From Mesorhizobium sp. WSM3860 (lineage in GTDB: Bacteria; Pseudomonadota; Alphaproteobacteria; Rhizobiales; Rhizobiaceae): 46,004 nt of DNA. Below, piece by piece: positions 17,201 through 26,267 of the stretch; position 1 is the stretch's first letter, and every line of letters starts with the position of its first letter. The DNA is taken from NCBI RefSeq assembly GCF_002294995.1, contig NZ_NSGF01000031.1, positions 1 to 46,004 on the forward strand. Direction: 5' to 3'. The position numbers and the translations under genes are program-made. The notes under the pieces are model-generated. The model had not been told where the DNA came from. It saw only the letters and a program-made list of their open reading frames with translations, and ran no database searches.

Positions 17201-18085
17201 ATGGCCTATAGAACCGTACTCTGTCTGACCGGCGCTGACCATTCCGATCAGGACGTCAGAACTGCTGCCGGCTTGTGTGCGGAAATCGGCGCTCATCTTT
17301 CCGTACTGATTATACCCGCTCCGACGCTCCTTATGTGGCATCGGATCGGAGAGGGTGTCCTCGAGTGGCCGGTAGGACGTGGACAGGTAATTGCCATATC
17401 GAACAAACGGTTGCGGCAAATCGATCGATGTGCACAGGACGCGGTCAGGCTGGAAAATCGCTCCAGAGATATCAAGAAACTGCTGGAATCTATGTCGCTC
17501 GCCTACGACGTTGACACCGACTATTACGATCCGGCGAGCCTCGGTGAACTGGTACGACAGCGGGCGATCTGCGCCGACCTCACGATCACCGGACCGGGGC
17601 TCCTCAACGACGAGAATCTCGGACCTCCTGTGGTCAACGGCTGCTTGTTCGACACGGGAAAGCCGATGCTCGTTGTGCCGAAGGCGGCCAAGGCGACGCT
17701 GTGGCCACGGCGCGTCCTGGTCGGTTGGGATTCGCGAGTCGAGGCGTCCCGTGCGGTTCGCGAAGCGCTGGGTCTGCTATGCGTTGCTGAGGAAGTTCGT
17801 GTCGCCCTGGTCGATCCAAAGGCCCACTATAACGGGAACGGGGCGGAGGCTGGAGCCGACATCGCTGCCTATCTCACCCGGCACGGTGCTCGGGTGTCGG
17901 TTGACCTACTGCCAAGTGCCGGCAAATCGGCGGCCACGGTGCTTGCGCAGCACGCAACCGACATTTCTGCCGACATGATAGTCATGGGCGCCTATGGCAG
18001 CCGTCGGCTGCGTGAGCGGCTCTTTGGCGGTGTGACCAGATGGATCTTTGACAAGCCGACATTGCCGCTGTTTTTGGCCCGATGA
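17201..18085 (+). CDS. Universal stress protein, tandem UspA domains
   Basis: This 294-residue protein is made of two UspA-like halves. The second half, from RRVLVGWDSRVEASRAVREAL, ends with the nucleotide-binding signature MGAYGSRRLRERLFGG and TLPLFLAR. The first half (YRTVLCLTGADHSDQDV) lacks a clear glycine motif. Such proteins bind ATP or AMP and act under stress or low oxygen. An AGGAAGAAGAAGGAAA purine tract precedes ATG 17201. No NifA site was found upstream. Confidence 0.88.
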   Translation: MAYRTVLCLTGADHSDQDVRTAAGLCAEIGAHLSVLIIPAPTLLMWHRIGEGVLEWPVGRGQVIAISNKRLRQIDRCAQDAVRLENRSRDIKKLLESMSLAYDVDTDYYDPASLGELVRQRAICADLTITGPGLLNDENLGPPVVNGCLFDTGKPMLVVPKAAKATLWPRRVLVGWDSRVEASRAVREALGLLCVAEEVRVALVDPKAHYNGNGAEAGADIAAYLTRHGARVSVDLLPSAGKSAATVLAQHATDISADMIVMGAYGSRRLRERLFGGVTRWIFDKPTLPLFLAR

Positions 18086-18137
18086 CGGTTGCGAAGCCGA
18101 ACCGATGCCGTTCGAAGCTCTACTGTGCATCCCGCTG

Positions 18138-18310
18138 AGTTGGAAAACACTCCCAGAGGAGCAAGATAAGTGGAGCTCTTTTGCATTGGTATCGATGCTG
18201 GCCCATCCAATTTGAGCCTTGCATGTCAGATACATGAAGGGACTGCGCAAGGAGCACTGTTCCTGGATCGGCAGGTCGATTTCCGCTCACCCGGCAGCGC
18301 AACGGGTGAG
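18138..18310 (+). pseudogene. Duplicated 5' fragment of the N-hydroxylase gene
   Basis: From the ribosome site (GAGGAGCAAGATAAGTGG) onward this stretch copies the beginning of the gene at 20977. The same GTG start (18170), FAD motif (AGPSNLSLAC) and GALFLDRQVDFR are readable. After about 45 codons, following loss of two codons, homology ends at SPGSA. It is a truncated duplicate 2.8 kb upstream of the intact gene. The rest of the gap (18311-18548) shows nothing I recognise. Confidence 0.85.
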
Positions 18311-18548
18311 GCCAAGCGGCGGCGATTTTCGAACAATATCATGATGCTGCGGAATGGGCACGCACAATGCTTGGGCACGAGGGCCCCCGACCGACGCGCA
18401 TCGCGCCAATCGGCGTCGTCGCGTTCGAGATCTAGCACCGGCTGCTCGGCGCTTTTACGCTCGCAATGCGCCGGCATGCCGCTCGCGATCGATGACGCAG
18501 TTCCCGACGGAGGGCTGCTCGTTCCACAAAAAAGCGATAAGCGCGAGA

Positions 18549-18926
18549 TTAATGGGCAACCTCGTCGGGACCGAAAAGAGCGCTAAACCGGGTTGCTAGA
18601 TCAATCCAGGGTGCCGCGTCGCCTCTCTCTGAAGCTATTCGAACGACCGCCGCCAGATAGCCGGTAAAAGCCTTCAGTCTTAGGGCGCGTTGCTCTGAAA
18701 GGTAGTCACTAGCGTCAAGCCGCTGGTGAACGGCAGCGAGCATATGTTGCACCAAAAGCAGGGAAGATGGGCAAGGGCAATCGCTCTTACTCGCGAGGCG
18801 CCTGCACTCGCTGCAAAGCGGCGGAATGTCCTCCAAGGCTAGGTCGCCGGAAAGACGTTGTACGAGATTGTCAGTGGCGTTCCACAAATTCGCTCGCATG
18901 CAGTACGGAGTGCAGCGTGACGCCAT
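18549..18926 (-). CDS. Hypothetical protein downstream of pyrE
   Basis: This frame of 125 residues overlaps the pyrE 3' end by 56 bases; a later ATG at 18899 would shorten the overlap. It has a small cysteine group (CSECRRLASKSDCPC) followed by helical, well-formed coding sequence (LLLVQHMLAAVHQRLDAS, RALRLKAFTGYLAAVV). I do not recognise the family. The overlap and common strand suggest co-transcription with pyrE. Whether the cysteines bind metal is unknown. Confidence 0.5.
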   Translation of the reverse strand: MASRCTPYCMRANLWNATDNLVQRLSGDLALEDIPPLCSECRRLASKSDCPCPSSLLLVQHMLAAVHQRLDASDYLSEQRALRLKAFTGYLAAVVRIASERGDAAPWIDLATRFSALFGPDEVAH

Positions 18927-19467
18927 GTTGGACTAGCAGGGCCGTAGCTCCCTCGTCACGGTCCACGAGGCAAGCAGCGTCACCCACAATGCCGCCGACG
19001 CGGCGAACCTCTTCAATCGCCTTCAATATCGACTTGCCGCTTGTGGCAACGTCGTCAACGATCAGGACCACTTTTCCCTGAAGATCTTCTTTAGGCCCAA
19101 GACCTTCAATCACATCCCTTGTGCCATGGGCCTTTGGAGCCTTGCGAACGAAAATCGTGTTTATGGGATTGTTCATCACCGAGCTGACAGCCGCCATCGA
19201 TCCGATTACGGGGACCGCTCCCATTTCAAGTCCGCCGACGTACTCTGCTTTCACTTGCTTGGCTATTTTTAGGAACTCAAGAGCGGCAAGTTGCGCGCCT
19301 CGCGCCACCATCATGGTAGGCTTCATATTGAAATAGATGTCGCTCTCTATGCCCGACGAGAGCGTGTAGCGTCCGAATCGAAAAGAGCGCTCACGGACAA
19401 TCTCGCGGAGTTCGTCCTTGTCGTGCTGGCCGGAATCAACTGGTCTGAATTTCGCCAGTGCCGCCAT
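18871..19467 (-). CDS. pyrE: Orotate phosphoribosyltransferase PyrE
   Basis: This 198-residue enzyme of pyrimidine synthesis joins orotate to PRPP. The PRPP-binding motif VVLIVDDVATSGKS is intact. The flexible-loop region KAPKAHGT and the orotate-binding N-terminal segment (RFGRYTLSSGIESDIYFNMK) are visible. A pyrE beside symbiosis genes is unusual; it may be a second copy. A sigma-70-like promoter lies upstream on its strand. Confidence 0.93.
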   Translation of the reverse strand: MAALAKFRPVDSGQHDKDELREIVRERSFRFGRYTLSSGIESDIYFNMKPTMMVARGAQLAALEFLKIAKQVKAEYVGGLEMGAVPVIGSMAAVSSVMNNPINTIFVRKAPKAHGTRDVIEGLGPKEDLQGKVVLIVDDVATSGKSILKAIEEVRRVGGIVGDAACLVDRDEGATALLVQHGVTLHSVLHASEFVERH

Positions 19468-19532
19468 AGATCAGACCTCGCCCCTTGGGAAAATTTGGGT
19501 GCGGCATGCACCTAGTCACTACCACTATGTGG

Positions 19533-19561
19533 CTTATGCAAGTGTTCGCGGGGTGTGTCAA
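19533..19561 (-). promoter_or_regulatory. Sigma-70-type promoter of pyrE
   Basis: On the minus strand TTGACA is followed after 17 bases by CATAAG, 66 bases before the pyrE start. No NifA or sigma-54 element is present here, unlike the neighbouring operons. Confidence 0.55.
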
Positions 19562-20469
19562 TTAATGTCAATACCGGTGCGACCGTTTCGCGCAGATTTT
19601 TCCATTTCGTTATTGCGTGCCTAAAGCGTGACCACGGGCCTCGCCACGGCTGGGTAGCCTTGGCTACCCTTGCCCGATCTCGGCCAGGCACGGGTTTTCT
19701 CGACGTGGGCCGTCTCTTTGAGCATTTGGGCGCTTTCATCCTCGTCCCCTCGAGTTCCGCCTCGCTCGGCTCCGTTGCGCCAGCTTCTTAACTAGGTTGC
19801 ACACTGCGGCCGCCATGTCGGCCCCCTTTGTGGTGACGATTGGGCGAGGCCGCGCTTTTCGTGCAACCTCCTCGTAAGGCGGTAAAGTTCGGGCCGGCGA
19901 GAATTTCGTTCATCAGCACCGTAGCGCAACATTCGGCTCGCTTCGTCTGACGACAATCAGCAGGTCCAACCCCGATTGGCCCGAAACAACGTTTCTTTTT
20001 GGATCAGCGCCTCGTTATTCCTGCGTTCCGGCGCAACCCGTCAACACCTTCGCCTTCCCAAAATATCTCCTTCCCGACCCGCCTTGGGCAGTCTCGACAA
20101 AGCTGCGGATCGAATGCGTCTCGCTGGTCACATGAGCACCGTCAGGCTCGTGGTGCTGCAGGATGTGGCACACGGCCTCGACATAGCGGTGTGACCGCCT
20201 TTAGCTGGGTTCTGCGTCTCAAAATCCGGATCTCTCAATCTTCCGCAAGACGGGAGAGACCTCCTGAGCCCCCCGGCTTCCGAAGGCGCCTTTTCAGACT
20301 CCGGCCGCGAGAAGGGCAAGAGCCTTTTACCGCGCCACAGTCCGTGAACCTGGGTGCTGGCCGTCCTGAGAGAAAATTCCGATGCGGAGCTGCCCGATTA
20401 GCTAGCGGCTCATGGCAAGAGGACGGCGACGCGGCAAATCGGCCACCGGCGCAAGGTTTCCCCCCTCAT
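19562..20469. other. Gene-free stretch between pyrE and the N-hydroxylase operon
   Basis: No coding frame here resembles a protein I recognise. A perfect inverted repeat GGGTAGCC-TT-GGCTACCC lies at 19652-19669, with no T run after it. The rest looks like eroded DNA. Confidence 0.5.
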
Positions 20470-20485
20470 TGTCGGACACCCGACA
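20470..20485 (+). promoter_or_regulatory. NifA upstream activator sequence of the N-hydroxylase operon
   Basis: TGTCGGACACCCGACA is an exact and near-palindromic TGT-N10-ACA site, 60 bases upstream of the -24 box. Confidence 0.78.
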
Positions 20486-20529
20486 GGACCACAAACCCGC
20501 TAACCGTTGCTTCCATGAAAGTTTCCTTC

Positions 20530-20545
20530 TGGCACGTTTGATGCG
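20530..20545 (+). promoter_or_regulatory. Sigma-54 promoter of the N-hydroxylase / cupin-MetRS operon
   Basis: TGGCACGTTTGATGCG keeps GG and GC at the required spacing, and the -24 element is perfect. The transcript would start near 20556 and carry a leader of about 420 bases. The leader has an open frame continuous with the hydroxylase but no conserved content. Confidence 0.78.
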
Positions 20546-20976
20546 GGGGATCTTCCGAAAAACATCAGCGGATGCCCTCCTATGAGCAGGCTCAATGTCG
20601 CGGCATTCTAGACCGCGCCCTCGCCGATCCCCAAGTCGGTCACAGGTCGGCGTGTCACTGTGGAGGCGGGCGACTTTGCCGATTGAAACACGGAACAAGA
20701 CTCGAAAGCATTTCGCTGACGGAGAAGCGATCATTGAAGCGGGCGGAGATACGTCAATCCCGTCCACGCCCACAAGTCGTGGACATGAGTGTCGATCGCA
20801 TCACTTGGCCGGGATCCATGGGCTTCATACCCGACCATGCGAAAGCGGGGACAAAATCCAGCAAACCCACCGGCACCGAAGGCGAGATCGTCCGCGTGGA
20901 GACTGAAGCCGATGGCCAGAGCCGATATTCCTCGCGAACATCGCCTAGCTGGGAAGCACCTAAAGGAGCAAGACAA

Positions 20977-22281
20977 GTGGAGCTCTCTTGCATTGGAGTG
21001 GGAGCCGGGCCGTCGAATTTGAGCCTGGCGTGCCAGATGCACGAGCAAATTGGGCAAGGCGCACTGTTCCTGGATCGGCAAGTCGACTTCCGCTGGCACC
21101 CAGGCAGCGCATTCGATTCCTCGGAGCTCCAGGTCAGCCACTTCAAGGATTTGGTCACGCTGGTGAACCCGCGATCAGCCTACACTTTCGTGAACTACCT
21201 GCATGAGAACGGGCGTCTGTACCACTTCCTGAATGCACAGTTCGAAGCCGTGCTCAGAGCTGAGTTCGAGCGATACCTGAACTGGGCCTTCCACAGGAAC
21301 CCGCTTGTCCGCGGCGGCGAGACCGTGCGCGAAATCCGCTTTGACGGCGAGTTTCGCGTGCGCACCGATAACGCGGTTCTCGGTGCCAGAAACGTCGTGG
21401 TCGGCATTGGCAAGCAGGCGCATATTCCGCCTCAGTTTCAGGGCTGGACTGGTCGCAACCTTTTTCACTCATCTGAATTGCTGCACATTCATGCTGAGGT
21501 GCACAAAAAGCATGTCTGCGTAGTCGGCGGAGGACAGTCCGGAGCCGAGGTGCTGTTGCACCTTGTTGGCCTGCCAAAAGAACGGCGGCCTGTCTCGATA
21601 ACCTGGGTCTCACAGCGCGAAAACTACCTGCCCATCGACAACAGCCCGTTCACAAACGAGTTGTTCATGCCCTGCTTTTCGGATCGTTTCGCCGCAATGA
21701 GCGAGTCGTGGCGCAAGCTGTTCCTGCGGCGCTTCGTGCTTGCTTCGGACGGCATTTCGGAAAGCACGTTGCGCGCGATCTACCAGGCGCTTTACCGTCA
21801 CGCGTTTCTAGAGCCAAACCAATGCGAAATCACACTGCGGCCGGGCTGCACTGTCTCGCACTGCATCAACGCCGGCGCGGGTCACAGACTCACTCTGCGG
21901 CGCCGCATGGAGGTGGTCGAAGAAGTCACCGCCGACATCGTCATCCTAGCCACCGGTTACGAGAACGCGGAGCCAGGCTTCTTGGAACCGATGGCGAACC
22001 GGCTTGAAAAGATCGACAACGAATTGGCTATTCGCGAAGATTTTTCGGTGTGCTGGGACGGACCACGTGACAGCCGCATCTTCGTACAGAACGCGAGCCT
22101 AGGACAGCGTGGGCTGGCTGATCCGAATCTAAGCCTGCTGGCCTGGCGAGCGCGTCGCATCCTCGACAGCCTTCTGGGGCGCGCGCCGCGTGCCAACCCC
22201 GAGCATCCCGGCTTCATCGGCCCTACCTCAGTCGAGTGCTGGTCCGACACCGTCGCAGAAGAAATGGGCAGCGGGATATGA
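20977..22281 (+). CDS. FAD-dependent L-lysine/L-ornithine N-hydroxylase
   Basis: This 434-residue flavoprotein belongs to the SidA/IucD/PvdA family of NADPH-dependent amino-acid side-chain N-hydroxylases. The FAD motif GVGAGPSNL (residues 7-15), the region DRQVDFRWHPG, the NADPH motif GGGQSGAEV (near 185) and the C-terminal ATGYE (near 325) are present. GTG 20977 is chosen because AAAGGAG stands 8 bases before it and the FAD motif must be near the N-terminus. The truncated copy at 18170 preserves the same GTG and ribosome site. No siderophore synthetase is nearby. Instead a dioxygenase and a cupin-MetRS fusion follow, which points to N-N bond formation rather than hydroxamate siderophores. 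Lysine versus ornithine cannot be decided here. Confidence 0.92.
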   Translation: MELSCIGVGAGPSNLSLACQMHEQIGQGALFLDRQVDFRWHPGSAFDSSELQVSHFKDLVTLVNPRSAYTFVNYLHENGRLYHFLNAQFEAVLRAEFERYLNWAFHRNPLVRGGETVREIRFDGEFRVRTDNAVLGARNVVVGIGKQAHIPPQFQGWTGRNLFHSSELLHIHAEVHKKHVCVVGGGQSGAEVLLHLVGLPKERRPVSITWVSQRENYLPIDNSPFTNELFMPCFSDRFAAMSESWRKLFLRRFVLASDGISESTLRAIYQALYRHAFLEPNQCEITLRPGCTVSHCINAGAGHRLTLRRRMEVVEEVTADIVILATGYENAEPGFLEPMANRLEKIDNELAIREDFSVCWDGPRDSRIFVQNASLGQRGLADPNLSLLAWRARRILDSLLGRAPRANPEHPGFIGPTSVECWSDTVAEEMGSGI

Positions 22282-22480
22282 CCGGGCGACTGCGGATCAT
22301 TGGCGGTGGCATCCAAGGGATGATTCCGCCTTCACTGCAGCGGAGGCCGGAGACGAGACCCCACTTAGCGTCGCCCATATGCCGTGGAGGACTGTTTCCG
22401 TCGACCCACAACCTGACGAGCGCCCGATTGCCCTAACCGAAATGTTCGCCAACCAGTCTTTCCAACAGGAGACTTTTCGC

Positions 22481-23260
22481 ATGTTGACTGATGCACAAAG
22501 AGAAAAGTGGCAGAAAGACGGATATGTCAGGATCGAAAACTTCTTCGATCCCGCGGCTGTGGAGCGTATCTCCGGCTTTGTCGACGATATTTCAGGCTGG
22601 GACGTCAGCGATGATAAATGGATGCTGTGGTTCGAGAAGACGACGGACAATCGAAAGATCACCTCTAAGGTCGAGAATTTTCTCGACTTCCATGATCCGT
22701 TGCGTGATCTGCTCCTCGCCGATCAGCGCATTAACTCTGCGGTCGAGGAGCTGCTTGAGGAAGGCTCCCGCAGGCTCAAGGAGTTGCTGATTTTCCACTA
22801 TCCCGACAGCGGCGGCTATCGCCCGCATCAGGACATTTATCACATTCCACACAGGCTCCCCGACCGAATGGTCCATGCGGTCGTCGCCATAGGCATTGAT
22901 GACTCCGACCCGGGCAATGGCGGCCTTTTCTTTAGCCCCGGCAACCACAAGAAGGGAGTATTTTCCATGGATGCCGGTGGGGTGATTGATCCTGAGGTCG
23001 CCGAGAAATTCTCCTGGGAACCCGTAGTATGGAAGGCTGGCGACATCTTCATCTTCGACGATTACGCACCCCATTACTCGCAGCCGAATAAAAGCAATCG
23101 TTCGCGGCGAACGCTCTACTTGGTGTTCCAGCGTGCTTCGACCGGCGGACCGACCCGCGCTGAATACAACGTGCTTAAGCGCGCTCTTAATCCGCCCGAG
23201 GGCAAAGTGGCCGATCTAGACAATCTCAAGCCGCCAAACGGCATTTTCTATCGCGACTGA
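22481..23260 (+). CDS. PhyH-type Fe(II)/2-oxoglutarate dioxygenase
   Basis: This 259-residue protein of the phytanoyl-CoA dioxygenase superfamily has the iron triad H116-x-D118 (RPHQDIYH) and H198 (YAPHYSQ), and arginines near 210 (SRRTLYLVFQ) that would bind 2-oxoglutarate. ATG 22481 follows CAGGAG and starts at the normal family N-terminus (LTDAQREKWQKDGYVRI). ATG 22442 is a possible alternative. It lies between the N-hydroxylase and the cupin-MetRS gene on the same strand, so it probably hydroxylates or otherwise oxidises an intermediate of that pathway. The substrate is unknown. Confidence 0.88.
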   Translation: MLTDAQREKWQKDGYVRIENFFDPAAVERISGFVDDISGWDVSDDKWMLWFEKTTDNRKITSKVENFLDFHDPLRDLLLADQRINSAVEELLEEGSRRLKELLIFHYPDSGGYRPHQDIYHIPHRLPDRMVHAVVAIGIDDSDPGNGGLFFSPGNHKKGVFSMDAGGVIDPEVAEKFSWEPVVWKAGDIFIFDDYAPHYSQPNKSNRSRRTLYLVFQRASTGGPTRAEYNVLKRALNPPEGKVADLDNLKPPNGIFYRD

Positions 23261-23512
23261 GCGAGGCATGCACACGAAACTGATCGACCGCTAAAAAAAT
23301 GCGGGGAGCATGCGTCGGCACGTCGGATGGAGGTAGTCACCGGGCGGTCTTCTCTGACGCCAAATTCCTACTGGCGCGCAGCCTTAGCCCGCCCGGCGGC
23401 TAGAGCCGGGATTGTCTCGGGGGCCGCCAACCGGTCCGGGCTTCGCAACTTGCAGCAGAGGCTGTTGCGTTCGCAGCCGAAGACACCACTGCTTCAACGG
23501 CTGAGCTTCATC

Positions 23513-25513
23513 ATGCGCAAATACAGGTTTTCTCGAACGGAGCTGTCGCGTGCGTTCGGTATCGACATGGCCACGCTTGGAACGGGAAGCGCGGGCACCG
23601 GGTTTTCATTCGGCAAGGTGGCACCGGGGGTCACATCCGAGCCTCATCGGCACGACGAAATCGAGGCCTTCGTGGTCCTGTCTGGGGTGGGCAAGGTCAG
23701 GACCGACCTTGGGGAAATCCCGATCAAAGCCGGCGACGTCGTTCTGTTTCACCCTTTTGAAGCGCATGTGCTGTGCAATGATGGGGACGAAGACCTAGAT
23801 TTCCTTGATGTCTACTGGCGCGACGGCAAGGCCGCCCTCGAAGCTGCTGCACAGGTCGCGGCTCCCCGCAGGCCGATCTTCGTCTTCTCCACGCCGCCGA
23901 CGCCCAACGGCGATCTGCATCTGGGGCATCTTTCAGGCCCGTATTTTGGCGCCGACGTCTACACGCGTTTCCTGCGCATGAATGGGGCCGAAGCCTACCA
24001 CCTGACTGGGAGCGACGATCACCAGAGCTACGTCGCCACCCGTGCCGATGCCGATCAATCGACGCCCGCAAAGGTGGCGCGCCACTACGCAGACGAGATC
24101 AGAGCCACGCTTGCACTTCTCGACTGTGAGGTCCACAGCTTCCTGCCCACGTTGGGGGATGACGCTTACGCAGAGTTTCAAGCCAGGTGTTTCCGCACTC
24201 TTCTGAGCAGCACGGCGGTAGATCTGCGCCAGAGCCCTGCGCTATTTGATGCAGTGACAGGCAATTACCTTTATGAACCGGATGTAAGCGGCAACTGCCC
24301 CGATTGCGGCGGCTCCACTAGCGGCAACATCTGCGAGGAATGCGGCGCGCCGAACTTATGCCATGACTTAGGTGCAGTCCGGTCGCGGCACTCGGCCGAG
24401 GCGCCGGTGGTCGGCTCCGTGCGCCGTCCCGAACTTGCGCTGGATCGATGCTACGACGAGATCGACCGGCATTTAAGGGCGTCGGGCGCTCCCGCTCGGA
24501 TCATGGACCTCTTCGCGCGTGTACGCCAACGTCGCGATTTTTCCGTGCCCATCACCCACCCGTCGGACTGGGGCCTGGCGGCCGAAGGGCTCCCGGGGCA
24601 GGTGATCTGGGTTTGGCCGGAGATGGCTTTCGGAGTCCTTTACAGCATCCAGGCGCTAGCTCGCTTGCTGGAGCGCGACTGGAATGCGGCGATGCCCAGC
24701 AATGACTGGCAGATTGTCCATTTCTTCGGCTTCGACAATTCCTTCTACCACGCGCTACTTTATCCCGCGCTTTACGCTGAGGTGTTCTCCCACTGGACGC
24801 CGCGTATCCGGTATCATGTGAACGAGTTCTATCTGCTCGACGGCCAGAAGTTCTCGACCAGCCGCGGCCATGCGGTCTGGGGCAAGGAGGTTCTGGACTC
24901 AAAGACAGTCGACGTCGTGCGTCTCCATTTGGCCCTGACACGCCCGGAAGGTCAGCGGAGGAACTTCACGCTGGACGCGCTGCGCCGCACCGAGAACGAG
25001 ATATTTCAGGGGATCTGGCTGAATTGGCTTGATGCGCTATACCGGGACATCCAGCAGGACTTTGGCGGCCGCGTGCCTGACGCAGGCGACTGGGCTCCGG
25101 CCGATCGCGCCTTTTTTGCTCAGATAGAGACCCATCGCGCGGCGATGGAACGCGCCTATTCGGACGATGGCTTCTCGCTCCGTCGCGCGGCCGCGCAGGC
25201 CTGCGATTTTGTGCGCGATTGCCTGATCTACCGTCAGGCGCAAGACTATGCAGCGGCGCGACGTCTCTATCCCGCCCGCACCCGCACTTCGCTCGCGCTT
25301 CAGGCTACAGCCGCTGCGATCCTGGCGCAGACACTCGCACCGCTGATGCCCCGATTTGCCAGCATGCTTGCGAGCGGCATCGGCGTCTCAACCGAAAAAT
25401 GGCCTGCGTCCGTCCGGCGCCTTCCGCCAGGGACGATCTTTGATATCGGACCCGTACTGGGGTTCTACGCGAGATCCGACAATCCTTTGCTCAATGAACC
25501 GAAGGCCTTATGA
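23513..25513 (+). CDS. Cupin / methionyl-tRNA-synthetase-like fusion (putative hydrazine synthetase)
   Basis: About 666 residues. The N-terminal cupin (1-115) has the metal site G-x5-HRH-x3-E (H45, H47, E51) and a second-motif histidine at 85. The remainder is a class I synthetase like MetRS: HLGH (136-139), a zinc knuckle CPDC...CEEC (about 262-283) and KFSTS (about 446). No C-terminal tRNA-binding domain is apparent. In the streptomycete s56-p1 pathway the fusion Spb40 joins an N-hydroxylated lysine (made by Spb38) to an amino acid, creating an N-N bond. The MetRS part activates the amino acid and the cupin rearranges the ester. The same domain order beside an N-hydroxylase suggests the same chemistry. 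The start is uncertain; the frame is open from 23327. Confidence 0.9.
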   Translation: MRKYRFSRTELSRAFGIDMATLGTGSAGTGFSFGKVAPGVTSEPHRHDEIEAFVVLSGVGKVRTDLGEIPIKAGDVVLFHPFEAHVLCNDGDEDLDFLDVYWRDGKAALEAAAQVAAPRRPIFVFSTPPTPNGDLHLGHLSGPYFGADVYTRFLRMNGAEAYHLTGSDDHQSYVATRADADQSTPAKVARHYADEIRATLALLDCEVHSFLPTLGDDAYAEFQARCFRTLLSSTAVDLRQSPALFDAVTGNYLYEPDVSGNCPDCGGSTSGNICEECGAPNLCHDLGAVRSRHSAEAPVVGSVRRPELALDRCYDEIDRHLRASGAPARIMDLFARVRQRRDFSVPITHPSDWGLAAEGLPGQVIWVWPEMAFGVLYSIQALARLLERDWNAAMPSNDWQIVHFFGFDNSFYHALLYPALYAEVFSHWTPRIRYHVNEFYLLDGQKFSTSRGHAVWGKEVLDSKTVDVVRLHLALTRPEGQRRNFTLDALRRTENEIFQGIWLNWLDALYRDIQQDFGGRVPDAGDWAPADRAFFAQIETHRAAMERAYSDDGFSLRRAAAQACDFVRDCLIYRQAQDYAAARRLYPARTRTSLALQATAAAILAQTLAPLMPRFASMLASGIGVSTEKWPASVRRLPPGTIFDIGPVLGFYARSDNPLLNEPKAL

Positions 25514-25859
25514 CCCACCGAATCTTGACGAGATCTGCGCGGCATAAGCCGACATCTCTACGGGCCGCCACCAGACAATTGAGACCAGACTGGCCCACCT
25601 GGACCTCCGATTCAGCGAAGCGGTCGCGAATGCCCGCAGCAGCGGGTGGTCTACGCAGGAAACCTGCAATGCTTCCAAAGCTCTTTCACGAAATATCGGC
25701 TGGTGAATGCGGGATCCGCCGTCTAGCGAAACATCATAAGCGGTAACGGCGGCGGCTCGCAGTAGACGCGCTGGGGCTCACCGCCTCACCGACCCGTCCC
25801 AAGAAGGAAGGCTCGGCCATCAGAAGGCCAGGACGCAGTGGCTGCAGGCGGGAGCCGGT
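25514..25859. other. Eroded stretch after the cupin-MetRS gene
   Basis: I see no recognisable gene. An ATG overlaps the preceding stop, but its short frame has no family resemblance. The stretch leads into the ABC-transporter ATPase scrap. Confidence 0.4.
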
Positions 25860-26001
25860 CGTGGAGATCGCCCGCGCACTTTCGACCGGCCCCGAAATGA
25901 TGCTGTTAGACGGACCGACGCCAAACATTGCCGCAGGCGAGACAGCCAAGCTGCCTTCGGTTCTCAAGCGTGAGAAGCGTGAGATGCGTGTCGAAAACCA
26001 G
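25860..26001 (+). pseudogene. ABC-transporter ATPase remnant (LivG/LivF-like)
   Basis: The frame reads VEIARALSTGPEMMLLDGPTPNIA followed by ETAKL. This is the segment after the ABC signature, with a Walker B in which the catalytic Glu is Gly. Nothing upstream or downstream completes the gene. The pattern is closest to branched-chain amino-acid transporter ATPases. Confidence 0.55.
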
Positions 26002-26017
26002 ACAGCGGCAGGAAACA

Positions 26018-26033
26018 TGTTGGGTTCAAAACA
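26018..26033 (+). promoter_or_regulatory. NifA upstream activator sequence of the TlpA-like gene
   Basis: TGTTGGGTTCAAAACA fits TGT-N10-ACA and lies 82 bases upstream of the -24 box. Confidence 0.72.
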
Positions 26034-26099
26034 ATCGGCCGCCTTCGCTGCTCAAAGGTTTTCCGAGCTAACCACACACTTACCGTTCACTAAGCGGGC

Positions 26100-26115
26100 T
26101 GGCACGACCATTGCT
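26100..26115 (+). promoter_or_regulatory. Sigma-54 promoter of the TlpA-like gene
   Basis: TGGCACGACCATTGCT matches TGGCAC-N5-TTGC[AT] exactly. It is the best -24/-12 promoter in the window. Confidence 0.85.
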
Positions 26116-26267
26116 GGTTGAGATGCGGCAACAATGGGTGAGGACTAGCCGCATGCGAACGCGCAAGACGAGTGCTGGTCACCGAGCCGGTTTCTTCCAT
26201 TTCTGAGAGGAGAACCGGCTCGTCAGAAACGGCCGAAAGGTGTGATAGTAGAGCTTTGGAGAACAAC

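Noticed and set aside
20572..20976. N-terminal extension of the N-hydroxylase frame
   Set aside because: The frame is open, but the family starts just before the FAD motif. The GTG at 20977 has a strong ribosome site that is also preserved in the duplicated scrap.
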